NCBI GenBank assembly: GCA_013816445.1
Contig: JACDEK010000034.1
Location: 1 to 7,253, forward strand
Source of the DNA: Candidatus Saccharimonadota bacterium
GTDB lineage: Bacteria; Patescibacteriota; Saccharimonadia; CAILAD01; BJGX01
Reading direction: 5' to 3'
DNA length: 7,253 nt
Shown: one piece after another, positions 1 to 4,995 of the stretch
Layout: each line of letters begins with the position of its first letter
Position numbering within the stretch: the first letter of the stretch is position 1
Made by a program: the position numbers and the translations under genes
Notes under the pieces: generated by a model
Database searches by the model: none
What the model was told of the DNA's origin: nothing
Seen by the model: the letters and a program-made list of their open reading frames with translations, nothing else

Positions 1-2
1 CT

Positions 3-59
3 TCATATTACTATAATGAAGGATCAAGTAGCGTTGTCTGTATAAGTTCAAAATTCTAA
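3..59 (+). CDS. C-terminal tail of a probable pilin-like gene (partial)
   Basis: One + strand frame is open from the window edge to a TAA at 57-59. It encodes about 18 residues rich in Tyr and Ser with one Cys near the end (S-Y-Y-Y-N-E-G ... V-V-C-I-S-S-K-F). This resembles the secreted C-terminal strand of a type IV pilin or pseudopilin, where a Cys close to the terminus often closes a disulfide loop. A strong intrinsic terminator starts 17 nt after the stop, and prepilin peptidase follows, so the context fits the last gene of an upstream pilus operon. The start and most of the gene lie outside the window. Another frame ends at a TAA at 43-45 and cannot be excluded. The assignment to a pilin is inference from composition and context. 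Confidence 0.45.
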   Translation, partial: SYYYNEGSSSVVCISSKF

Positions 60-76
60 AATAGATCGTAGTAATA

Positions 77-105
77 AAAAAGACCTAGCTTGCATAGGTC
101 TTTTT
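77..105 (+). terminator. Intrinsic terminator after the upstream gene
   Basis: A perfect 11-bp inverted repeat (77-87 with 95-105) encloses a 7-nt loop. The G/C-containing core is AGACCTA/TAGGTCT, with a flanking A-run on the left and T-run on the right. It would therefore work as a Rho-independent terminator on the + strand and possibly in both directions. It separates the truncated upstream gene from the pilD promoter. Confidence 0.9.
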
Positions 106-108
106 AGT

Positions 109-137
109 TTGCGCAAATACTTTTCATCACAGATAAT
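109..137 (+). promoter_or_regulatory. pilD promoter, predicted leaderless
   Basis: A -35-like TTGCGC (109-114; 3 of 6 to consensus) and a -10 GATAAT (132-137; 5 of 6) are separated by exactly 17 nt. By standard sigma-70 spacing, +1 falls on position 144, which is the A of the pilD ATG. There is no Shine-Dalgarno between the -10 and the ATG. The promoter lies immediately downstream of the terminator at 77-105. Confidence 0.6.
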
Positions 138-143
138 ACTACT

Positions 144-923
144 ATGATTCTTGACTTATTATTACTCTTTCTACTTGGCCTCAGTTTTGGGAGTTTTGTA
201 AATGCTTGGGTGTGGCGGCTCAAAACTGGTAGAAGTATCAGTACTGGTAGGTCTATGTGCCCAAGCTGCAAACATCAGCTAGCTTGGTACGATAACATTC
301 CGGTTATTAGCTTTGTATTCTTACAAGCAAAGTGCCGATATTGTAAAAAACCAATCTCATGGCAGTATCCACTAGTTGAGCTAGCTACTACACTATTATT
401 TGTAGGCATATATCTACACTTTTCTCCTATCAGTATTCAAACATGGACTGTTCTTGCTCTGTGGTGCTTGGCAAGTGTGTTTTTGGTAGCGGCTTTTGTG
501 TATGACTATAAGTGGATGCTCTTACCAGATAGATTTATGCTACCGGTCATTGCGATAGGTATAGTACTTGTAACTATGAGTGGGGTACAAAATGGTTGGC
601 AGAGTGTTGTACCACAACTAATTGCTGCTACAGTTTTTACCAGTATATATTTGGCAATGTGGTTTTTTTCTGGCGGGCGATTTTTGGGCGACGGCGACAT
701 ACGTTTGGCCTTAGCTATGGGTTTACTTCTTGCGGTACCTCAGCTACTTGTAGCTGTTTTTGTAGCTTATGTGGTTGGTGCCGGGGTAGGAGTGTATTTG
801 GTGGCTCAAAAAGGCCGTAAGCGAACAGATCAGTTGGCTTTTGGGCCATTTTTGATAATTGGGCTGTACTTTGGGCTATTTTGGGGTGAACAAATAGCTC
901 ATTGGTACTTGAGGTACTTCTAG
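144..923 (+). CDS. pilD: Prepilin peptidase / N-methyltransferase (A24 family)
   Basis: This 259-residue polytopic membrane enzyme cuts the short positively charged leader of type IV prepilins and pseudopilins at the cytoplasmic membrane face. In the two-domain family it also N-methylates the new N-terminus. Visible motifs are G-S-F-V-N with a following R-L near residues 16-26 and two CxxC pairs (Cys39/42 and Cys64/67) in the N-terminal cytoplasmic domain. The linking P-V-I-S-F and Y-P-L-V-E-L stretches are canonical. The two catalytic aspartates are Asp121 (D-Y-K-W-M-L-L-P-D) and Asp185 (G-D-G-D-I-R), and F-G-P-F lies at 233-236. About seven to eight hydrophobic segments run from residue 1 to the C-terminus. 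The length is on the short side for PilD but normal for compact genomes. All key residues are present, so it should be active. Its likely substrates are the four pseudopilins encoded directly downstream. Confidence 0.96.
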   Translation: MILDLLLLFLLGLSFGSFVNAWVWRLKTGRSISTGRSMCPSCKHQLAWYDNIPVISFVFLQAKCRYCKKPISWQYPLVELATTLLFVGIYLHFSPISIQTWTVLALWCLASVFLVAAFVYDYKWMLLPDRFMLPVIAIGIVLVTMSGVQNGWQSVVPQLIAATVFTSIYLAMWFFSGGRFLGDGDIRLALAMGLLLAVPQLLVAVFVAYVVGAGVGVYLVAQKGRKRTDQLAFGPFLIIGLYFGLFWGEQIAHWYLRYF

Positions 924-937
924 GCTGTTATAGCCTA
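921..937. repeat. Short perfect inverted repeat between pilD and the pseudopilin operon
   Basis: Six-base arms TAGGCT and AGCCTA flank a 5-nt spacer, and the left arm includes the pilD stop codon. There is no following T-run, so it would be a poor terminator. It lies about 23-39 nt upstream of the predicted start of the next transcript, over its -35 position. It could be an operator, an RNA hairpin protecting the pilD 3' end, or chance. Confidence 0.35.
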
Positions 938-944
938 ACATAAG

Positions 945-953
945 TGGTATAAT
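945..953 (+). promoter_or_regulatory. Extended -10 promoter of the minor-pseudopilin operon
   Basis: TGGTATAAT is a perfect extended -10 element (TGn plus consensus TATAAT at 948-953). The ATG of the next gene begins 7 nt later at 961, so transcription should start at about 960-961 and give a leaderless mRNA. The -35 match is weak (CTGTTA at 925-930, 17-nt spacing), as is usual for extended -10 promoters. No Shine-Dalgarno is present. Confidence 0.7.
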
Positions 954-960
954 TTAGATT

Positions 961-1689
961 ATGAAGTTTAAACGAAGAGGCTTTACTCTTGTAGAGGTAA
1001 CAATTGTTTTGGCAATATCTAGCGCGATGCTCGTGATGTCTTGGGGTTTTTTTACACTGCGTAAGAGTATAGTTGTAGATGATGCTGTAGATCAGATGGT
1101 ATCTAGTATTCAGTCTGTACAGGCTGAGGCAAAAAAAGGGCTTGGGCCTCCTGATAGTACTGGTTTTAACTCTGGAGAAACTATCTATGGTGAAGCAATA
1201 GAATTTAGTAATAATAGCGATTCTAGTACTGGCGGAAGGTGTGCGGTTGGGCAATCTTGTATGATTGTTCATAAATTAAAAACTACTACAGATCCTCAGT
1301 ACTTTACTGAGTACGAAAGCTATGTGATAAATAATGCCCAGAATCTCTTTTATTATACTGCCGAGCCAAGTGTTGATAGCGGTTGTACAGCCAGTGGATA
1401 TAATACTTGTTTTAGTAATACCGCTCAAGATAAGTCAAAAGATTTTGCTACACATTGGATTGTGATTAGAAACGGAAGCGGTAGAAATTTTTATATGGAT
1501 ACGGGTTCAGATGGGGGTTGTAAGTCTGGTACTGTATATCTTACTAGTTGTGAGAACAACCCGAATAAGCAAGGTTTGTTGCAACAAGCAATAACTAATT
1601 CTGATTCAACAACTGCTCCAGGTGAGCTAAAATACTACATAGATATTGATATGCTTAATGGTAGTTCTATTAAGTCGAGGCGAATATAA
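961..1689 (+). CDS. Type IV minor pseudopilin, GspH/FimT-like position
   Basis: This 242-residue prepilin has a class III leader, M-K-F-K-R-R-G, cut before Phe8. Mature residues F-T-L-V-E include the conserved Glu at +5, followed by a hydrophobic helix to about residue 32. The rest is an exported Ser/Thr/Asn/Gly-rich domain. Six cysteines form three close pairs (94/100, 142/150, 187/197), suggesting disulfide-closed loops. The protein would sit in the membrane until PilD cleaves it and then join the pilus, probably in the initiating or tip complex. It heads a run of four pseudopilin genes in the order of gspHIJK, which is the main reason for the GspH/FimT-like assignment; the ectodomain alone does not prove it. 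Its stop codon overlaps the next start by one base. It has an extended -10 immediately upstream and appears leaderless. Confidence 0.85.
   Translation: MKFKRRGFTLVEVTIVLAISSAMLVMSWGFFTLRKSIVVDDAVDQMVSSIQSVQAEAKKGLGPPDSTGFNSGETIYGEAIEFSNNSDSSTGGRCAVGQSCMIVHKLKTTTDPQYFTEYESYVINNAQNLFYYTAEPSVDSGCTASGYNTCFSNTAQDKSKDFATHWIVIRNGSGRNFYMDTGSDGGCKSGTVYLTSCENNPNKQGLLQQAITNSDSTTAPGELKYYIDIDMLNGSSIKSRRI
1677..1680 (+). promoter_or_regulatory. Ribosome binding site of the second pseudopilin gene
   Basis: GAGG lies 8 nt before the ATG at 1689, inside the end of the preceding gene. It supports the 1689 start and allows coupled translation across the TAATG junction. It contrasts with operon-first genes in this window, which lack such a site. 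Confidence 0.55.
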
Positions 1690-2285
1690 TGAAATTAAGA
1701 AATCATCATGGTGACACACTTATCGAGGTAATTTTTGCTTTCGCTATACTTGGTACTATTATTGGTTTTTCTTTTACAGGTGTAATTAGTGCTCGCAAAA
1801 GTGCCGTGGCTGCACAAGAACGTACGCAGGCGCTTGAGATGGCTCAATATCAGTCAGAGGCTTTACAGGCTTATAGGGATAGTTTGCCTTGGGATGGAGC
1901 TAGGGGTTGCCCAAGTTTTCTTGGGGGTTCTGTGGGTGGCGGTGGTTGTTCTTCGACACCTCTAGGCTTGGCTCAAATAGATCTTATTACTACACCTAAT
2001 GCTACATATTGTATCCTGCCTATTACGAATGCTGCTAGTAGTATTACTCGATGGAAGTTATCTAATAATGCTTCAGACTGCAATGACATTACACCATTTC
2101 TTCATAATGGTTCTATGGCAGTTAGTACAATCACATTTAAACAAACTGGGAGACTAGTGAATAATGGACCGGCTTCGCCAGTAGATTCTCAGACGGTACA
2201 AGCAGATGTAAAAGTAGAGTGGCAAGGTCCATTTGGTACCACAGAGTCAGTCAGTAATATAGTAATACTTACAAAGCAAAAATGA
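1689..2285 (+). CDS. Type IV minor pseudopilin, GspI/PilV-like
   Basis: This 198-residue prepilin has the leader M-K-L-R-N-H-H-G, cut before Asp9. Mature residues are D-T-L-I-E-V, with Glu at +5, and a hydrophobic helix extends to about residue 33. The T-L-I-E-V start and the small size match the GspI/PilV type. An Asp in place of the usual Phe or Met at +1 is unusual for the classic family. After the helix comes an amphipathic stretch rich in Gln, Glu and Ala (about 36-63). A beta-rich domain follows with four cysteines (74, 87, 108, 131) and a Gly-rich loop at 79-86. The C-terminus resembles pseudopilin last strands. The gene overlaps its upstream neighbour by 1 nt (TAATG) and the next gene by 4 nt (ATGA), so the three are almost certainly co-translated. 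It is the only complete gene here that ends in TGA. Confidence 0.83.
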   Translation: MKLRNHHGDTLIEVIFAFAILGTIIGFSFTGVISARKSAVAAQERTQALEMAQYQSEALQAYRDSLPWDGARGCPSFLGGSVGGGGCSSTPLGLAQIDLITTPNATYCILPITNAASSITRWKLSNNASDCNDITPFLHNGSMAVSTITFKQTGRLVNNGPASPVDSQTVQADVKVEWQGPFGTTESVSNIVILTKQK

Positions 2286-2911
2286 TGAAAACTATAAAAC
2301 AACTACAACAAAGAAATAAAGGCTTTACTCTAGTAGAACTTCTTTTTGCCATAGCTATTATGGGCTTTATGCTAACTATCACTCTCTCAACCTTTATTGG
2401 TGTATTTCGGTTTTATAATTGGTCTAAGACAACACGTACTTCTCAACAAGCAGCGCGAGATACACTCGATACTATTACTCGTGAGATTCGTACTGGTAAA
2501 ATATCTACTTCTTATGCTATGACCCCAACATCTTTATGTATAAATCGAACTGATGGATTTATTTCTCCCGGTGGTTTGCCGGTAAAATCTGAAAAAATCG
2601 AACTAAATTCAGGTCAATTCCAGCTAGGTTATTATAGTACTATTGATTGTCCATCAAACAGTTTTGAGACGGTCAATATCTCCAGCCCAAATGTTGAATT
2701 TGCAAATATACCCGGGACTCCTCCTGCTTCAGATGATCCAGTTTTTAAAATCGTTAAAGGGCCATTTATTTCGGGTGCTGCCACAACACAGAGTGTGGTA
2801 GTTACTTTTATTGTTACTACAGGAAATCCAGACACTATTACCCGCAAATGTATTATTGGCGACAACTTCTGTGATCAAGCAACATTTAAAACTGCTGTGA
2901 TGGAACGATAG
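2282..2911 (+). CDS. Type IV minor pseudopilin, GspJ/PilW-like
   Basis: This 209-residue prepilin has a 14-residue leader ending N-K-G and cut before Phe15. Mature F-T-L-V-E-L carries Glu at +5, with a hydrophobic helix to about residue 42. The segment around 55-72 (Q-Q-A-A-R-D-T-L-D-T-I-T-R-E-I-R) is typical of GspJ/PilW, where the helix continues into the globular domain and ends in a conserved R-E-I-R-like motif. Four cysteines (86, 123, 190, 197) lie in the ectodomain, the last two separated by six residues. In known systems GspJ joins GspI and GspK in a tip complex. Two consecutive ATGs occur at 2282 and 2285. Either can be the start, since the upstream TGA stop overlaps both and there is no clear Shine-Dalgarno; re-initiation after the upstream stop is likely. 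Confidence 0.83.
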   Translation: MMKTIKQLQQRNKGFTLVELLFAIAIMGFMLTITLSTFIGVFRFYNWSKTTRTSQQAARDTLDTITREIRTGKISTSYAMTPTSLCINRTDGFISPGGLPVKSEKIELNSGQFQLGYYSTIDCPSNSFETVNISSPNVEFANIPGTPPASDDPVFKIVKGPFISGAATTQSVVVTFIVTTGNPDTITRKCIIGDNFCDQATFKTAVMER

Positions 2912-2916
2912 AAAAA

Positions 2917-2925
2917 TGGTATAGT
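2917..2925 (+). promoter_or_regulatory. Internal extended -10 promoter before the PilX/GspK-like gene
   Basis: TGGTATAGT (extended TGn plus a 5-of-6 -10 at 2920-2925) lies in the 23-nt gap after the GspJ-like gene. Transcription would begin at about 2932, two or three bases before the ATG at 2935, giving a nearly leaderless message. An overlapping TATAAG (2925-2930) is an alternative -10. No Shine-Dalgarno is visible, so this gene would otherwise be poorly translated from the operon transcript. Confidence 0.55.
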
Positions 2926-2934
2926 ATAAGCAGT

Positions 2935-3999
2935 ATGAAAAACTCAAACTTACGTCAGCAAAAATATCCTCGTGGCGCCACATCGCTTTTGATAGTAACG
3001 GGGCTGTCTTTAGTATTAATTGTAATTATTGTGGGGCTTACAGCTGCATCAGTACAGCAATCTCGCCAAGCACTCAATACTGATCTTTCTAATAGAGCTA
3101 GGGTGGCAGCTGAGGCAACTGCGCACGATGCAGCACAGCTTTTGAATCAATACCCTGATCTTCAGGTGCCAAAGTGTGATGGCAGTGAAATTACCGGGTA
3201 TAAAGATTCTCTAACCCCAACAGATAGAAGCAATCTTGTTAAACCAGTTTTGTCTACAAATGCAGATAACAAAACTGAAATTGTATGCCGTACAATTACC
3301 AGCCTAGCAACAACTTTTAATCAAACGGTTGATAAAGATACATCAACACAATTTTTCTTGCCATCAAAAACTACGATAATAAAATCCTTTAAACTTCTTT
3401 GGGGTGATAAAAGTAGTGAATCTAACCAATTACCAGGAGGTTCAGTTTTTCCAACAGTTAGTGCATGGCCAGGGGATGTACCCGCTGCTCTTGAGCTCAC
3501 CTTTGTCTATTGGCCAAAAGCTGGGTACACTTCTACCCAAGATGGTTTACCCGTAAAAACAGTCCTTATACTACCTAGAACATCAACCCCAGATCCTTCT
3601 CCCGAGCCTCTTACAACAAATGTAGTTTGTGCTGGTTACACCGGAGAAGGTGCTTCATCGATTGGAACATATACTTGCAAGATGGAAGCAGATTTTTCAA
3701 GCATTCCTAATATTACAACGGCCCCAAACATTGTTATGAAAGTAAAAAGTCGTTACAAAAATGCGCCAATACAGATACAATTCTATGACACTAGTGGTAA
3801 ACTTGTCGAAGTTAAGTCATCAACGGCAACAATAGATATTACTGCAAAGGTAGGAGACTTGTATCGTCGTATTACTGCTCAAAAATCTGTTGGAGGCAAT
3901 AGTGTCTTAGAAGATGTATTGTACTCAAAAGAAAGTATCTGTAAAACTTTGACAGTGTATGATGATTTTAGTAAAGCCTCAAATGGTAATTGTCCATAA
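2935..3999 (+). CDS. PilX/GspK-like pilus assembly protein
   Basis: This 354-residue protein has a 14-residue basic leader (ending Y-P-R-G) followed by A-T-S-L-L and a long hydrophobic helix (about 15-38). A polar helical stretch then ends near A-A-E-A at 58-61. This matches the N-terminal plan of PilX and GspK, which follow PilW/GspJ in known operons. The residue at mature +5 is Leu, not Glu. Lack of Glu5 is a feature of GspK, which caps the pseudopilus tip. Six cysteines (81, 118, 232, 248, 336, 353) are all on the exported side. A Pro/Thr-rich hinge at about 214-228 appears to separate two domains. The C-terminal one (230-354) looks beta-rich and ends with a penultimate Cys. It is the largest of the four, as GspK usually is. 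PilD processing at Gly14 is inferred. The stop codon directly abuts the convergent recombinase gene. Confidence 0.75.
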   Translation: MKNSNLRQQKYPRGATSLLIVTGLSLVLIVIIVGLTAASVQQSRQALNTDLSNRARVAAEATAHDAAQLLNQYPDLQVPKCDGSEITGYKDSLTPTDRSNLVKPVLSTNADNKTEIVCRTITSLATTFNQTVDKDTSTQFFLPSKTTIIKSFKLLWGDKSSESNQLPGGSVFPTVSAWPGDVPAALELTFVYWPKAGYTSTQDGLPVKTVLILPRTSTPDPSPEPLTTNVVCAGYTGEGASSIGTYTCKMEADFSSIPNITTAPNIVMKVKSRYKNAPIQIQFYDTSGKLVEVKSSTATIDITAKVGDLYRRITAQKSVGGNSVLEDVLYSKESICKTLTVYDDFSKASNGNCP

Positions 4000-4011
4000 C
4001 TATTTATTACC
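3985..4011. repeat. Inverted repeat spanning the two convergent stop codons
   Basis: GGTAAT (3985-3990) is the perfect complement of ATTACC (4006-4011), and the 15-nt loop contains both stop codons. The stem is short and no proper T-run follows on either strand. It is at best a weak bidirectional terminator and could be chance, but no better terminator exists at this junction. Confidence 0.25.
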
Positions 4012-4896
4012 CGAGTGAAATTTTTGGTGAGTTTTGCGCAACTGTGGGTCTGTTACGTGAGTATAGACTTGAGTAGTAGCGATATTACTGTGCCCAAGTA
4101 GACTTTGTACGCTACGTAAATCAGCACCATTGGTCAATAGATCTGTCGCAAAGCTATGACGTAAGGTATGAGGGGTAACATGCTTTGCTATGCCGGCTTT
4201 GTGCGCATAGCGCTCTACAATGCGCTGAATAGAGCGCACAGTCAGGCGAGTATACTCACCGCCATTAAAATCACTCTGAGTACCCCGAAAATGTACAAAT
4301 AGTGGTACAAAGTCATCATTACGCTTTTCTAAGTACTTACTCAGTACATAGGCAGCAGACTCACTCAAATACACTGGGCGGTCTTTTTGGCCTTTACCTC
4401 GCACAGAAAACTCACCAGTTTTAAAATTAAGATCTTTGATGTTGAGCGCTGCTAGCTCAGATACACGTAGGCCAGTAGAAAATAATAGCTCTATAATTGA
4501 GCGGTCACGCAAACCCACAATATTGTTTATTGGTATAGCTTCAAATAGCTGTATAACCTCTTCTTGATTCAAAAAGCTGACTTGCGGGCGCTGAGAGGTG
4601 GCTAGCTCAATTTTTTCTGGTGCTAATGAGTCAATATCACGCCGAGCGAGGTATTTGAGAAAGCTACGCATAGCTATAAGATGGTAGTTTTGAGTAGCTT
4701 TGCCAACAGTACGTCCATCATTTGCCTTATAGCGATTGAGCCATTGGCGCCACTTACTGATTTTGTTGAGATCAATCTTAGAAACTTTGATATCGTCGGT
4801 AAATTCAATAAACCTATTGAGATAGAGAGAGTAGTTCTCGATGGTTTTGAGGCTGCGGCCTTTTTCTACCTCAAGATATTCTAAAAAATCACTCAT
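4000..4896 (-). CDS. xerC: Xer-type site-specific tyrosine recombinase
   Basis: This cytoplasmic recombinase is 298 residues from ATG at 4896-4894. It has an N-terminal SAM-like core-binding domain (about 1-90, starting M-S-D-F-L-E-Y-L) and a C-terminal catalytic domain. All six catalytic residues are visible: Arg144 (T-G-L-R-V-S-E-L), Lys168 (G-K-G), His243 and Arg246 (H-T-L-R-H), His269 (L-L-G-H-S) and the nucleophile Tyr278 (V-Y-T-H-V). Length and C-terminus are standard for XerC/XerD, which resolve chromosome dimers at dif. No integrase-specific additions or flanking phage genes are seen. The sequence alone does not separate XerC, XerD or a single-Xer (XerA-type) protein. The frame extends to a TTG at 4941, with ATGs at 4932 and 4911. 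I prefer 4896 because family members begin this way and the longer extension overlaps the putative promoter. Confidence 0.92.
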   Translation of the reverse strand: MSDFLEYLEVEKGRSLKTIENYSLYLNRFIEFTDDIKVSKIDLNKISKWRQWLNRYKANDGRTVGKATQNYHLIAMRSFLKYLARRDIDSLAPEKIELATSQRPQVSFLNQEEVIQLFEAIPINNIVGLRDRSIIELLFSTGLRVSELAALNIKDLNFKTGEFSVRGKGQKDRPVYLSESAAYVLSKYLEKRNDDFVPLFVHFRGTQSDFNGGEYTRLTVRSIQRIVERYAHKAGIAKHVTPHTLRHSFATDLLTNGADLRSVQSLLGHSNIATTQVYTHVTDPQLRKTHQKFHSGNK

Positions 4897-4912
4897 ATAT
4901 TCGCTATACATA

Positions 4913-4941
4913 CTTATAAGCGTAACAAACATGTCGCACAA
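4913..4941 (-). promoter_or_regulatory. Possible xer promoter
   Basis: On the - strand, TTGTGC (4941-4936) and TATAAG (4918-4913) are 17 nt apart, putting +1 near 4906 and giving a 10-nt leader to the 4896 ATG. The -35 match is weak. An alternative -10, TATAGC (4908-4903), would start transcription exactly at the ATG. If the first is right, the upstream TTG and ATG at 4941 and 4932 cannot be starts. Confidence 0.35.
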
Positions 4942-4958
4942 TATGCAACTTTTATAGA

Positions 4959-4987
4959 TTGAAAAAAACCAGCATTTGAGCTATACT
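4959..4987 (+). promoter_or_regulatory. mnmG promoter, predicted leaderless
   Basis: TTGAAA (4959-4964) and TATACT (4982-4987) lie exactly 17 nt apart, each a close match to sigma-70 consensus. The start site should fall at about 4994-4996, at or just before the ATG (4996). There is no Shine-Dalgarno. It is divergent from, and does not overlap, the proposed xer promoter. Confidence 0.75.
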
Positions 4988-4995
4988 TAGCCGCA

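Noticed and set aside
1..21. Inverted repeat CTTCAT/ATGAAG with a 9-nt loop
   Set aside because: Short stem, inside the probable end of a coding frame, no T-run; likely chance.
596..820. 74-codon + strand frame inside pilD
   Set aside because: Out-of-frame reading of the conserved peptidase; Cys/Phe/Trp-rich artefact.
928..1272. 114-codon frame on the - strand
   Set aside because: Antisense to a clear pseudopilin gene with an obvious leader; low-complexity translation with no recognisable domain.
1689..2285. TGA read as glycine, as in some CPR lineages
   Set aside because: TGA ends the GspI-like gene right at the next start, and conserved mnmG has no in-frame TGA.
4000..4896. Tyrosine recombinase as a phage or integrative-element integrase
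   Set aside because: Standard Xer length and motifs, no tRNA, att repeats or phage genes nearby; housekeeping neighbours.
4900..4995. A dif-like Xer site beside the recombinase gene
   Set aside because: The A/T-rich spacer has no convincing pair of 11-bp arms with a 6-bp centre; promoter elements explain the composition.
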